Shown here: positions 44,537-54,354 of the stretch, one piece after another | Numbering within the stretch: position 1 is the stretch's first letter | How the letters are laid out: every line of letters begins with the position of its first letter | Assembly (NCBI RefSeq): GCF_003867015.1 | Contig: NZ_CP032548.1 | Location: 1,989,001 to 2,053,000, forward strand | Direction: 5' to 3' | DNA length: 64,000 nucleotides | Source: Tenacibaculum singaporense | GTDB lineage: Bacteria > Bacteroidota > Bacteroidia > Flavobacteriales > Flavobacteriaceae | The notes under the pieces: model-generated | What the model was told of the DNA's origin: nothing | Databases searched by the model: none | What the model saw: only the letters and a program-made list of their open reading frames with translations | Position numbers and translations under genes: made by a program

Positions 44537-46411
44537 TTATTTCTTCTTAGCACGTTGTTGTGCGGCTTGTTGCTCTTGAGCTTGTTTCATGGCAGCATCT
44601 AAACGCTCACGGAATTTACTCTTTTTAACGGGCTTCTTTTTGTTTTCTTCAATCTTAGCATGAATCTTAGCTTCATCAATAACATAGTTCTTAATAACAA
44701 ACATAATTATAATGGTTAGTAAGTTTGAGATAAAGTAGTATAAACTCAATCCACTAGCATAGTTATTAAAGAAGAATAACATCATGATAGGAGAGAAGTA
44801 AATCATCCATTTCATCATCTTACTCATGTCAGGCATTCCTTCTTGAGTAGGAGCTTGCATATTAGCTTGCTGGCTTTGATTCATTTTCATGTAGAAGAAA
44901 ATGGCTACAGAAGCTAAGATTGGAAATAAACTTACGTGGTCTCCATAGAAAGGAATTTTAAATGGTAATTTAAAAATAGTATCATAAGATGATAAGTCAT
45001 TTGCCCATAAGAAGCTCTTTTGACGGAAATCAATGTTGGTAGGGAAAAACTTAAATAGCGCAAAGAATACTGGCATTTGCATTAAAGCAGGAATACAACC
45101 AGACATCATACTTACTCCAGCTTTTCGCTGTACTGCCATAATTTCTTGCTGACGCTTCATAGCGTTTTCTTTCCCAGGATACTTTTTATTGATTTCTTCC
45201 ATTTCTGGACGAATCACTTTCATTTTAGCACTTGATAGGTACGACTTGTATAATACTGGAGACATGATTATACGTACTACAATTGTCATTAAAATGATGA
45301 TTAATCCAAAGTTACCAATAAAACCTTTTAACATATTAAATACAGGGTAGAATATGGTACGGTTTAAGAAACCAAAAATTCCCCAACCTAAATCAGCAAT
45401 TTCGTCTAAACTTGTTCCTTTGTAAGATTTTAATAAATTATAATCTGTAGGTCCATAAAACCATTGCATATTATAATTTAATTCTCCGTTTGTTAAAGCT
45501 AATGGAGTTTTTAATCCGTAAGTTTTAGTGTACACACTATCTTTATCTTCACCTGCAAAGTCAACAGATTTCAAAGTAGCATTACTAAAAGGTGTATCAG
45601 AGATTAGAATAGAAGAAAAGAAGTGTTGTTTATAAGCAACCCAATCAATATCACTCACAACATCATCATCATTCATTTGTAAGTAATCTACTTCATCATC
45701 GGCTTTATAATAGTAGTAAGAGTACATGTTTTCGGTTTTCAAACTCTTTTCGTGTCTAAAACCTTTTAAACTCCAATCTAAATTTATTTCTTGTGAACTA
45801 TTAATTGTATTACTCAACCCTTGTGAACGAACGGCAAAACCTACACGGTAATCACCTTTTTTCATTTCGTAGCGGTATTCTAAAAACTTAGCTTCAGAAA
45901 CCTTTAACTTCATAGAAAGTACTTGCGTATCTCCATTTTTGGTTAGAGTAGGAGTAAATAATAAATCTTTAGTATTTAAAATTCGGTTATCGGTAGTTCC
46001 GAAGTTAATATTAAAAGAAGCATTATTATCTTTTACTAAGTAAAGTGGTAATGAATCGTAAGTTTTGTAGTTTTTAACTAAGGCCTCTATAATCTGTCCA
46101 CCTTTATTATCGATAGTTAACTTTACTAGATCGTTTTCAAGTGTAGTATTTCCTTCTTGGCTTTTTGAAGCTCCGTATGCAAAGGCACCAAACTTATTTT
46201 GTAAAGCAATTTGTTGTAATGAGTCGTTTACTACTACATTATCGGTTAAATTGTTTTGAGTATTAGTTGTTGTAGCATCAGTAGTTTGCTCTGTCTGGGT
46301 AGTAGCTTCAGGAGTTTCTTCTGGCTTTTGAGTGTTCATCCACCAAAGCATAATTCCTCCTAATAAAAGCATTCCTATAAAGGAATTTAAATCAAATTTT
46401 TTTTGTTCCAT
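44537..46411 (-). CDS. yidC: Membrane protein insertase
   Basis: YidC inserts and folds inner-membrane proteins, alone or with Sec. The N-terminal membrane anchor (about 9-25, FIGMLLLGGIMLWWM) is followed by a large periplasmic domain (to about 350) and then the conserved five-helix core beginning IFGFLNRTIFYPVFNM, with SGCIPALMQMPVFFALFKFF. The C-terminal tail is lysine-rich. At 624 aa it has the usual Bacteroidota length. pyrG lies upstream on the same strand but has its own terminator. Confidence 0.95.
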   Translation of the reverse strand: MEQKKFDLNSFIGMLLLGGIMLWWMNTQKPEETPEATTQTEQTTDATTTNTQNNLTDNVVVNDSLQQIALQNKFGAFAYGASKSQEGNTTLENDLVKLTIDNKGGQIIEALVKNYKTYDSLPLYLVKDNNASFNINFGTTDNRILNTKDLLFTPTLTKNGDTQVLSMKLKVSEAKFLEYRYEMKKGDYRVGFAVRSQGLSNTINSSQEINLDWSLKGFRHEKSLKTENMYSYYYYKADDEVDYLQMNDDDVVSDIDWVAYKQHFFSSILISDTPFSNATLKSVDFAGEDKDSVYTKTYGLKTPLALTNGELNYNMQWFYGPTDYNLLKSYKGTSLDEIADLGWGIFGFLNRTIFYPVFNMLKGFIGNFGLIIILMTIVVRIIMSPVLYKSYLSSAKMKVIRPEMEEINKKYPGKENAMKRQQEIMAVQRKAGVSMMSGCIPALMQMPVFFALFKFFPTNIDFRQKSFLWANDLSSYDTIFKLPFKIPFYGDHVSLFPILASVAIFFYMKMNQSQQANMQAPTQEGMPDMSKMMKWMIYFSPIMMLFFFNNYASGLSLYYFISNLLTIIIMFVIKNYVIDEAKIHAKIEENKKKPVKKSKFRERLDAAMKQAQEQQAAQQRAKKK

Positions 46412-46472
46412 TGATATATGTTAAAATGTCAACTTGTCATTTAAAGTTTTTCTTAAAAGCTGAAAAACCCGA

Positions 46473-46480
46473 CAAAGGTA
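46473..46480 (-). promoter_or_regulatory. Candidate -7 box of yidC
   Basis: Minus-strand TACCTTTG fits TAnnTTTG, 61 bp upstream of the yidC start. A TTG at the right spacing is not seen. Confidence 0.35.
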
Positions 46481-46570
46481 GTAAAACCCTATAGTTTTTT
46501 TGAGGTTTTACGGTGAATAATTTTGTTAGTAATGGTAGTTCAAACAGTATTCCAATTTTTATAAACAATA

Positions 46571-46602
46571 AAAAATCCTGTAAACTTAATTACAGGATTT
46601 TT
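46571..46602 (-). terminator. Terminator of pyrG
   Basis: A perfect 12-bp stem AAAAATCCTGTA / TACAGGATTTTT with an 8-nt loop, 4 bp past the pyrG stop. Confidence 0.85.
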
Positions 46603-46606
46603 AAAT

Positions 46607-48226
46607 TTATTTCTTTGATTGTTTTAAAGCTGCTTTAATAAAGCTTACAAACAATGGGTGCGGATTTAAAACTGTACTCTTGTATTCTGGATGATATTGA
46701 ACTCCAACAAACCAAGGGTGAGAATCGATTTCAACAATTTCTACTAACCCTGTTTTTGGGTTAACACCTGCTGTTTTCATACCAGCGTTTTCTAATTGCT
46801 CTTTATAATCGTTATTGTATTCGTATCTATGACGATGGCGCTCACTAATTAATTCTTCTTTGTAAGCTTGAAAAACCTTAGAATCTTGTGTTAATTGACA
46901 GTCCCAAGCCCCTAAACGCATAGTACCACCTTTTTCAGTAACATCTTTTTGCTCTTCCATTAAGTTAATTACTGGGTGTGCTACATCAGGATTCATTTCT
47001 GTAGAGTTAGCGTCTTTTAAATTTAATACGTTGCGAGCAAACTCAATAACAGCCATTTGCATACCTAAACAAATACCTAAGAAAGGTATATTGTTTTCAC
47101 GTACATATTGTACTGCTGCTATTTTACCTTCAATACCTCTATCACCAAATCCAGGAGCAACTAATACACCGTTTAGTCCTTCTAGTTGTTTGGCAGCATT
47201 CTCAGGAGTTAGTTCTTCAGAATGAATCCAACGAACGTTAACTTTTGTTTTATTAGTAGCTGCAGCTCCTGCGTGGATAAAAGCTTCAGTAATTGATTTA
47301 TATGAATCGTGTAACTCGACATATTTTCCTACCAAACCAATTTCAACAGAAGAAGTTGGATTTTTATGACGCTCTAAGAACTTATTCCAAGTTTTTAAGT
47401 TAGGTTGTTTACGTGTAGATAAATTTAATTTATCTAATACCACGTAATCTAGTCCTTCTTTAAACATTAAGTTAGGAACATCGTAAATAGTCTCAGCATC
47501 TAATGACTGAATTACATTTTGCTTTTTAACATTACAAAATAGGGCTAATTTACGTTTAATGTCATCAGAGATTTCATGTTCTGAACGACATACTAATATG
47601 TCAGGACTTACACCACTTTGCATTAAAGTTTTTACAGAGTGTTGCGTAGGTTTCGTTTTTAATTCTCCTGCGGCAGCTAAGTAAGGAACTAAAGTTAGGT
47701 GTATAACAATAGCATTATCTTCTCCTAAATCCCATTGTAATTGACGAACAGCTTCTATGTATGGTAATGATTCAATATCACCAACGGTTCCTCCAATTTC
47801 AGTAATAACAATGTCGAAATCGCCTGTATTCCCTAAAATTTGGATTCTGTTTTTAATTTCATCAGTAATATGAGGAATAACTTGAACGGTTTTTCCTAAA
47901 AACTCTCCTTTACGCTCTTTGTTAATTACAGATTGATATATTCTTCCTGTAGTAACATTGTTAGCTTGTGAGGTAGGAATGTTTAAATAACGTTCGTAGT
48001 GTCCTAAATCTAAGTCGGTTTCAGCTCCATCGTCAGTTACATAACATTCTCCATGTTCGTATGGGTTTAATGTTCCTGGATCTATATTAATATATGGATC
48101 TAACTTTTGGATGGTTACAGAGTATCCTCTTTCTTGTAATAATTTGGCTAGAGAAGCGGCAATAATTCCTTTCCCTAGTGATGAAGTTACGCCTCCGGTT
48201 ACAAAAACGTATTTTGTGTTGTTCAT
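46607..48226 (-). CDS. pyrG: CTP synthase
   Basis: It converts UTP to CTP using ATP and glutamine. The N-terminal synthetase domain starts [17 protein letters not shown], and the C-terminal glutamine amidotransferase has the nucleophile Cys in GICLGMQ and His/Glu in QYHPE. The start at 48226 (MNNTKYVFV) gives 539 aa. It is preferred to 48265 because a good promoter overlaps the longer frame and would place the transcript start just upstream of 48226. Confidence 0.95.
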   Translation of the reverse strand: MNNTKYVFVTGGVTSSLGKGIIAASLAKLLQERGYSVTIQKLDPYINIDPGTLNPYEHGECYVTDDGAETDLDLGHYERYLNIPTSQANNVTTGRIYQSVINKERKGEFLGKTVQVIPHITDEIKNRIQILGNTGDFDIVITEIGGTVGDIESLPYIEAVRQLQWDLGEDNAIVIHLTLVPYLAAAGELKTKPTQHSVKTLMQSGVSPDILVCRSEHEISDDIKRKLALFCNVKKQNVIQSLDAETIYDVPNLMFKEGLDYVVLDKLNLSTRKQPNLKTWNKFLERHKNPTSSVEIGLVGKYVELHDSYKSITEAFIHAGAAATNKTKVNVRWIHSEELTPENAAKQLEGLNGVLVAPGFGDRGIEGKIAAVQYVRENNIPFLGICLGMQMAVIEFARNVLNLKDANSTEMNPDVAHPVINLMEEQKDVTEKGGTMRLGAWDCQLTQDSKVFQAYKEELISERHRHRYEYNNDYKEQLENAGMKTAGVNPKTGLVEIVEIDSHPWFVGVQYHPEYKSTVLNPHPLFVSFIKAALKQSKK

Positions 48227-48243
48227 GGTACTGTTAGGTTTGC

Positions 48244-48271
48244 GCAAAAGTAAGAAGTCTGGCAATTACAA
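48244..48271 (-). promoter_or_regulatory. Promoter of pyrG
   Basis: Minus-strand TTG (48271-48269), 17 nt, then TACTTTTG (48251-48244), 18 bp upstream of the chosen ATG. It also decides the start. Confidence 0.6.
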
Positions 48272-48354
48272 CAAATAAAAAAGAGAAAAAACGTGCAGAA
48301 AAATTATGTATGTTTGCCAAACGAACTTTTTTTTAAAAAAAATAAAATAAGGGT

Positions 48355-48384
48355 TTGTCAGACTGAAAAACTGTTGTATATTTG
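48355..48384 (+). promoter_or_regulatory. Promoter of rpmH
   Basis: TTG at 48355-48357, 19 nt, then TATATTTG at 48377-48384, giving a leader of about 65 nt before rpmH. Confidence 0.72.
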
Positions 48385-48455
48385 CCCACGCTTTTAGCAG
48401 ACGGAATTTCACAAAAGCAAAACATTTTTAAAGAAGATATTTAAGATATACTGTA

Positions 48456-48617
48456 ATGAGTAAAAGAACGTACCAACCATCGAAGAGAAAAAGAAGAAAC
48501 AAACACGGTTTCCGCGAAAGAATGGCTTCTGCTAATGGACGTAAAGTATTAGCTAGAAGAAGAGCAAAAGGAAGAAAAAAGTTGTCTGTTTCATCTGAAT
48601 CAAGACCAAAGAAATAA
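48456..48617 (+). CDS. rpmH: 50S ribosomal protein L34
   Basis: A 53-aa, very basic protein of the large ribosomal subunit. [20 protein letters not shown] and the later [13 protein letters not shown] are universal L34 signatures. It begins at the ATG at 48456 behind a good promoter and a leader of about 65 nt. A hairpin follows before carB. Unlike in many bacteria, dnaA and rnpA are not adjacent, so this is not evidence of a replication origin. Confidence 0.97.
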   Translation: MSKRTYQPSKRKRRNKHGFRERMASANGRKVLARRRAKGRKKLSVSSESRPKK

Positions 48618-48640
48618 TGATTAACTATTGTTAATATTTT

Positions 48641-48668
48641 AAAGGCGTTACTATTAAGTATCGCCTTT
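48641..48668 (+). terminator. Terminator between rpmH and carB
   Basis: AAAGGCG / CGCCTTT with a longer inner loop, followed by a T-run, 23 bp after rpmH. Confidence 0.7.
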
Positions 48669-48720
48669 TTTTATAACCAAACAATTTTTATTTTTACATC
48701 ACAACACAACACAGACTAAA

Positions 48721-51573
48721 ATGCCTAAAAGACAAGACCTTAAATCGATTTTAATTATTGGATCAGGACCAATTGTTATTGGTCAAGCATGTGAATTTGA
48801 TTATTCAGGATCTCAAGCGTTAAGATCTTTGAGAGAAGATGGAATTGAAACCATCTTAATTAATTCTAACCCTGCAACTATTATGACAGACCCTTCGATG
48901 GCTGATCATGTATACTTGTTGCCGTTGAATACAAAGTCTATTATTCAAATTTTAAAAGAGCATCCACAAATTGATGCTGTTTTGCCTACTATGGGAGGGC
49001 AAACTGCATTAAACCTTTGTATTGAAGCTGATGAAAAAGGAATTTGGGAAGACTTTGATGTTGAAATTATAGGAGTAGATATTGATGCTATTAATATTAC
49101 AGAGGATAGAGATAAGTTTCGTTTATTAATGGAAGAAATAGGGGTGCCTATGGCTCCTCAAGCTACTGCAACATCATTTTTAAAAGGAAAAGAAATAGCA
49201 CAAGAATTCGGATTTCCATTATGTATTAGAGCATCGTTTACTTTAGGGGGAGCAGGAGCATCTATCGTATATGATGAGAAAGAATTTGAAGAATCATTAT
49301 CTAGAGGATTAGAAATTTCTCCAATTCATGAGGTAATGATTGATAAAGCAATGATGGGATGGAAAGAGTACGAGTTAGAATTATTACGTGATGATAATGA
49401 TAATGTTGTAATTATTTGTTCTATTGAAAACATGGATCCAATGGGAATCCACACAGGAGATTCTATTACAGTAGCTCCAGCCATGACGTTATCGGACAAA
49501 ACGTTCCAAAAAATGCGTGACATGGCAATTAAAATGATGCGCTCTATTGGTGAGTTTGCAGGAGGATGTAACGTTCAGTTTGCGGTTTCACCAGATGAGA
49601 AAGAAGATATTATTGCGATTGAGATTAATCCACGTGTATCTCGTTCGTCAGCATTAGCATCAAAAGCAACTGGATACCCAATTGCAAAGATTGCTGCTAA
49701 ATTAGCAACAGGTTATACGTTAGATGAATTAGATAACCAAATTACTAAGTCTACTTCAGCTTTATTTGAGCCAACATTAGACTATGTAATCGTAAAAATA
49801 CCTCGTTGGAACTTTGATAAGTTTGAAGGTTCTGATAGAACATTAGGTTTACAGATGAAAGCGGTTGGAGAAGTAATGGGAATTGGACGTTCATTCCAAG
49901 AAGCATTACACAAAGCAACACAATCGTTAGAAATTAAACGTAACGGAATTGGAGCTGATGGTAAAGGGTATAAAGACTATAACCAGATTATTGATAAATT
50001 AAAGTATGCTTCTTGGGATAGAGTATTTGCTATTTATGATGCAATTCAAATGGGAATCCCGTTAAGTAAAATTCATGCAATCACTAAGATTGATATGTGG
50101 TATTTGCGTCAATATGAAGAGTTGTATATGTTAGAGAAAGAAATTTCTACATATACTGTTGATACACTTGATAGAGAATTATTATTAGAAGCTAAGCAAA
50201 AAGGATATGGTGATCGTCAAATCGCTCATATGTTAGGATGTTTAGAAAGTGAAGTGTATAAAAAGCGTGAAGAATTAAAAATAAAGCGTGTATATAAGTT
50301 AGTAGATACTTGTGCTGCTGAGTTTAAAGCACAAACTCCTTATTACTATTCTACATTTGAAAGTGAAATAGAAACAGCAGAAGGTGAAGTTTCTGTGTCA
50401 AATGAAAGTGTAGTTTCTGATAAGAAAAAAGTAATTGTATTAGGTTCAGGACCAAACCGTATTGGACAAGGAATTGAATTTGATTACTGTTGTGTTCATG
50501 GTGTATATGCAGCAAAAGAATGTGGTTACGAAACCATTATGATTAACTGTAACCCTGAAACTGTTTCTACTGATTTTGATACAGCAGATAAATTATACTT
50601 CGAGCCAGTTTTCTGGGAACATATCTACGATATCATCAAACATGAAAAACCAGAAGGAGTTATAGTTCAGTTAGGAGGACAAACAGCTTTAAAATTAGCT
50701 GAAAAACTAGAACGTTACGGAATTCCTATTTTAGGAACTAGTTATAAGGCGTTAGACCTAGCTGAAGATAGAGGTAGTTTTTCTACTTTATTAAAAGATA
50801 ATAACATTCCTTATCCACGATTTGGAGTAGCAGAAACTGCAGATGAAGCTTTAGCTTTAGCTGACGAGTTAGATTTCCCAATCTTAGTACGTCCATCATA
50901 TGTATTAGGAGGACAAGGAATGAAAATTGTGATTAATAAGGAAGAGTTATTAGAGCATGTAGTAGATTTATTACGTAAGATTCCTAATAACAAATTATTA
51001 TTAGATCATTACTTAGAAGGAGCAATTGAAGCAGAAGCTGATGCTATTTGTGATGGAGAGAATGTATACATCATCGGAATTATGGAGCATATTGAGCCTT
51101 GTGGAATTCACTCAGGAGATTCAAATGCTACTTTACCAGCGTTCAACTTAGGAGAATTAGTATTAGAGCAAATTAGAGAGTACACTAAAACAATTGCTTT
51201 AGCACTTGATACGGTTGGATTAATTAATATTCAGTTTGCGATTAAAGATGATAAAGTATATATCATTGAAGCGAATCCACGTGCATCTCGTACGGTTCCA
51301 TTTATAGCAAAAGCTTATAAAGAACCTTATGTAAACTATGCTACAAAGGTAATGTTAGGAGAGAAGAAAGTAACTGATTTTGAATTCAATCCACAGTTAG
51401 AAGGTTTTGCAATTAAGCAACCAGTATTCTCTTTTAACAAGTTCCCAAATGTAAATAAGAACTTAGGACCTGAGATGAAATCAACAGGAGAAAGCATTTT
51501 ATTTATAGATTCACTTAGAGATGATGCTTTTTACGATTTATATGCAAGACGTAAAATGTACTTAAGTAAATAA
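48721..51573 (+). CDS. carB: Carbamoyl-phosphate synthase large subunit
   Basis: It forms carbamoyl phosphate for pyrimidine and arginine synthesis from bicarbonate, ammonia and two ATP. Two homologous ATP-grasp halves are visible (SILIIGSGPIVIGQACEFDY near the start and VLGSGPNRIGQGIEFDYC near 575-592), separated by an oligomerisation domain. It is 950 aa, about 120 short of the E. coli protein, and ends after the second ATP-grasp half; the C-terminal methylglyoxal-synthase-like allosteric domain appears missing or vestigial. No carA is adjacent. Confidence 0.95.
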   Translation: MPKRQDLKSILIIGSGPIVIGQACEFDYSGSQALRSLREDGIETILINSNPATIMTDPSMADHVYLLPLNTKSIIQILKEHPQIDAVLPTMGGQTALNLCIEADEKGIWEDFDVEIIGVDIDAINITEDRDKFRLLMEEIGVPMAPQATATSFLKGKEIAQEFGFPLCIRASFTLGGAGASIVYDEKEFEESLSRGLEISPIHEVMIDKAMMGWKEYELELLRDDNDNVVIICSIENMDPMGIHTGDSITVAPAMTLSDKTFQKMRDMAIKMMRSIGEFAGGCNVQFAVSPDEKEDIIAIEINPRVSRSSALASKATGYPIAKIAAKLATGYTLDELDNQITKSTSALFEPTLDYVIVKIPRWNFDKFEGSDRTLGLQMKAVGEVMGIGRSFQEALHKATQSLEIKRNGIGADGKGYKDYNQIIDKLKYASWDRVFAIYDAIQMGIPLSKIHAITKIDMWYLRQYEELYMLEKEISTYTVDTLDRELLLEAKQKGYGDRQIAHMLGCLESEVYKKREELKIKRVYKLVDTCAAEFKAQTPYYYSTFESEIETAEGEVSVSNESVVSDKKKVIVLGSGPNRIGQGIEFDYCCVHGVYAAKECGYETIMINCNPETVSTDFDTADKLYFEPVFWEHIYDIIKHEKPEGVIVQLGGQTALKLAEKLERYGIPILGTSYKALDLAEDRGSFSTLLKDNNIPYPRFGVAETADEALALADELDFPILVRPSYVLGGQGMKIVINKEELLEHVVDLLRKIPNNKLLLDHYLEGAIEAEADAICDGENVYIIGIMEHIEPCGIHSGDSNATLPAFNLGELVLEQIREYTKTIALALDTVGLINIQFAIKDDKVYIIEANPRASRTVPFIAKAYKEPYVNYATKVMLGEKKVTDFEFNPQLEGFAIKQPVFSFNKFPNVNKNLGPEMKSTGESILFIDSLRDDAFYDLYARRKMYLSK

Positions 51574-51595
51574 AAGCGTTTTAGAATTATAATAT

Positions 51596-51631
51596 AAAAA
51601 ATCCGAAGTAAATTTTTACTTCGGATTTTTT
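51596..51631. terminator. Bidirectional terminator between carB and lipoprotein gene
   Basis: A near-perfect stem of about 14-16 bp (AAAAATCCGAAGTA / TACTTCGGATTTTT) between convergent genes, with T-tracts both ways. Confidence 0.9.
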
Positions 51632-52182
51632 TATTGGTTTAAGAAATTAACTAATTGATTAGCGTCAATAGTATATCTTTTTTTAATTAGTTTTTCTTTT
51701 TCTAATTGCTTTATCTTTTCTTTTGAATAAATTTTTGTGTCAAAATTTTCTATATATCCATTTACTTTATAAATATAGATATCTAGGTTTTTAGCATTGT
51801 TTTTTTGAGCAAACTTTTTAGGTAAATTGATGTTTTCAGAGCCTTTTTCTACTGTTTTTTCTATTTCTCTTCCTCCAACTGGTCTTATGGTTAAAGGATC
51901 ATTTAATTCACTATAAAAGAATAAATCTTCATTTTGATAGGCTACCAAAAACATATCGGTAGGGTTTTGGATATCAAATAACAAATTTCCTTCATTTTGA
52001 GATTTTGAAATTAGTTGATAACGCTCTTTGGTAAATTCAAAGTTGACGGTGAAATAGTATTCTTGTTTTTTTGAGATATTTACTGATGAATTAAAATCGT
52101 TTTGAGATTTTTTGGTCGTATAATTTTTACAGTTTAAAACAAGAAATAAAAAAAATAAAGGATATAAAGCAAGATGTTTCAT
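51631..52182 (-). CDS. Small lipoprotein of unknown function
   Basis: A 183-aa exported protein: a hydrophobic N-terminus ends in the lipobox LFLVLNC, with C18 as the lipidated residue. The mature part is lysine/asparagine-rich with predicted beta strands and a C-terminal helix; I recognise no domain. It is downstream of the M64 peptidase gene on the same strand, with a hairpin between them. Confidence 0.65.
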   Translation of the reverse strand: MKHLALYPLFFLFLVLNCKNYTTKKSQNDFNSSVNISKKQEYYFTVNFEFTKERYQLISKSQNEGNLLFDIQNPTDMFLVAYQNEDLFFYSELNDPLTIRPVGGREIEKTVEKGSENINLPKKFAQKNNAKNLDIYIYKVNGYIENFDTKIYSKEKIKQLEKEKLIKKRYTIDANQLVNFLNQ

Positions 52183-52201
52183 AATAAAAAACGTTAGAAT
52201 T

Positions 52202-52242
52202 AAAAGAATAACACGACTATGAAATAACCGTGTTATTCTTTT
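52202..52242 (-). terminator. Terminator of the M64 peptidase gene
   Basis: A 14-bp stem AAAAGAATAACACG / CGTGTTATTCTTTT with a 13-nt loop, 16 bp past the minus-strand stop. Confidence 0.8.
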
Positions 52243-52257
52243 TATAAAGTTACGATA

Positions 52258-54345
52258 TTAATACCATCCGTAATCATGATACTTAAAGGCATGAATATAA
52301 TCTTTATACATTCCTTTTATATACATGTTAGATGATCCTGGCCACATATAAGCAAACCAGTTAGTATTGTGTATAAATAAATTATCCCTTCCTGTTTTAC
52401 GGTCGTCTACAATTAATTTATCACTGCTTCCAAGATTCCAGCCACCAATCCAATCGCTTTGATAGCTTGCACTAACTGTACTTCCATTGGTGATTACACG
52501 TCCTAAGTACTGAGTAGACCAGTCTTGGTTATTGAAAACATATAAATCGTCTTTTCCATCACCATTAATATCGGCAACATAAAATTTATCACGGTTATTC
52601 ATGTTCCAACCTGGTAAGGCATCATCATATCTTTTAATATACTTGTATTCGTTTCCGTCAGACCTAAGTAATAATAGATATTCTGGTCCCCAGTTGGTAC
52701 CATTAAAAATATAAACGTCATCTTTTCCATCACCATTAATATCAGCAATATGATATTTGTCTCCAGACTTGCTTGTCCAGCCTGGTAAACTGGCAAAATA
52801 TTCCTTAGTTTTTGTTAGCGAGCTTCCTGTAGATTTAAACATTCTAGTAACTTTAGAACTTGTATTGAATAATACTAATTCTTCTTTGTTATCACCAGTG
52901 TAATCTGCTACAAAGTACTTGTCAGTAGAACTCATATAATGACCAGGCAAATATTTATCATATCGTCTTACATAAGAGAAGTTACTACCTGTAGATCTAT
53001 ACATTCCCATATATCCTTGATTCCAGTTAGTAGCATTAAATATGTAGAAGTCATCTTTCCCATCTCCATTAAAATCAGCAATAAAGAACTTGTCGCCATT
53101 TCGCATCTGCCAACCGTTTAGGTTATAATATATCTTTTTAATACATTCAAACCCGTCAGGAGTAGATTTTAATATTCCTAATCTTGAATATTGATTATTA
53201 GGATAGAATACAAGTAAGTCATCGTATCCATCACCGGTAAAGTCACCTACATAAAACTTGTCTTTTGAAGATACATACCATGTGCCACCTGGACCTTTAA
53301 CCCTTTTTGTGGTTACATAAGAGTTAGCGGGACGCGTTATGTTTGCTCCACTACCTGTAAAACCTTTTGGGTGTTCGGTAGGGTAGGCAGCAATATAATT
53401 TCCGTAATGAAGTACCACATCGTTATAGCTGTTTCCTTGAAAGTTGCCTATAATTGGCTTGTTGAAGTTATAATTACTTTTTGATTTATTTCTTGTCCAA
53501 AATTCGTTATAACTAGGTGGATTAAATAAGTTGGTATTGCCTTTCATAGTACTGTTGTTTGAAGGGCGATAAATACACGTTTCATTATAACGCCCACCTT
53601 CAAAACCATCTACATTATATTCTGATGGAGCTCCAGTAGTTACAGTGCTTCTAGCAAATTTATTCCACTTATTAGGATTGCTATTTTTATCAACGTTTAC
53701 GGCAGAAGGATTTGTACCATTAAAACAACCTGGTCTTGTATATTCGTCTGCTAATTTACCAACAGAATGCCCTAGTTCATGTAATAATACATTATTACTG
53801 GTAGATTTGGTAATAGATAATACTTTACCGTATGAACAACTTCCAAAACCAGATTCGTTAAGGATAACAACAACAAATTCGGCACCAGATAGACCAACAG
53901 TGTTTAAAGCATTGTTAATTTTACTATCAGTATTACTAGATTTTGACATCCAGCAACAATTCCAACATCCTGAATATTTAAAGTTTAATGCCGTATTTCT
54001 ACTGCTAGCAGGATTGCTACTACAGTCATCGTTGTCACATGTATATTGAGTTACTCCAGATTGACTTGAGTTTAAGTTTACTCTGTATACATTAAAAGCA
54101 TCTTGTAACTCAGATAAAACGTTATCTAAATTACCGTTTTCATGTGTAAACATTGCTTTAAAATAATCAGCAACTAAGTTGTTAAATTCAGTTTGGTTGG
54201 ATGAAGTAAATCCATCTCCCATGAATACAATGTCAAATTTTGAAGCTGAACTTCCGTTATAAAGTAAGGTGCTTTTTGTTTGCGAATAAGCTGTAACAGC
54301 TAGAAATGTCATTAATATTATTAATGTTTTATGTAAGTTTTTCAT
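52258..54345 (-). CDS. Secreted M64-family metallopeptidase with FG-GAP repeats
   Basis: A 695-aa secreted zinc protease. A signal peptide (1-22, ending AVTAYSQ) precedes the M64 (IgA peptidase) domain to about residue 290. The zinc motif is H189-E190-x2-H193 (LLHELGHSVGKLADEY), with the family's conserved DEY. A cysteine cluster around 103-131 suggests disulfides. From about 300 to the end there are six or so FG-GAP/VCBS-like repeats with DxNGDGKDD calcium-type loops, likely a beta-propeller. I see no T9SS C-terminal sorting domain. It follows the 362-aa gene by 9 bp. The protein substrate is unknown. Confidence 0.85.
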   Translation of the reverse strand: MKNLHKTLIILMTFLAVTAYSQTKSTLLYNGSSASKFDIVFMGDGFTSSNQTEFNNLVADYFKAMFTHENGNLDNVLSELQDAFNVYRVNLNSSQSGVTQYTCDNDDCSSNPASSRNTALNFKYSGCWNCCWMSKSSNTDSKINNALNTVGLSGAEFVVVILNESGFGSCSYGKVLSITKSTSNNVLLHELGHSVGKLADEYTRPGCFNGTNPSAVNVDKNSNPNKWNKFARSTVTTGAPSEYNVDGFEGGRYNETCIYRPSNNSTMKGNTNLFNPPSYNEFWTRNKSKSNYNFNKPIIGNFQGNSYNDVVLHYGNYIAAYPTEHPKGFTGSGANITRPANSYVTTKRVKGPGGTWYVSSKDKFYVGDFTGDGYDDLLVFYPNNQYSRLGILKSTPDGFECIKKIYYNLNGWQMRNGDKFFIADFNGDGKDDFYIFNATNWNQGYMGMYRSTGSNFSYVRRYDKYLPGHYMSSTDKYFVADYTGDNKEELVLFNTSSKVTRMFKSTGSSLTKTKEYFASLPGWTSKSGDKYHIADINGDGKDDVYIFNGTNWGPEYLLLLRSDGNEYKYIKRYDDALPGWNMNNRDKFYVADINGDGKDDLYVFNNQDWSTQYLGRVITNGSTVSASYQSDWIGGWNLGSSDKLIVDDRKTGRDNLFIHNTNWFAYMWPGSSNMYIKGMYKDYIHAFKYHDYGWY

Positions 54346-54354
54346 TTTTTCTGA

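Noticed and set aside
48456..48617. rpmH as a sign of the replication origin
   Set aside because: dnaA, dnaN, rnpA and DnaA-box clusters are absent; in Bacteroidota rpmH is often away from oriC.
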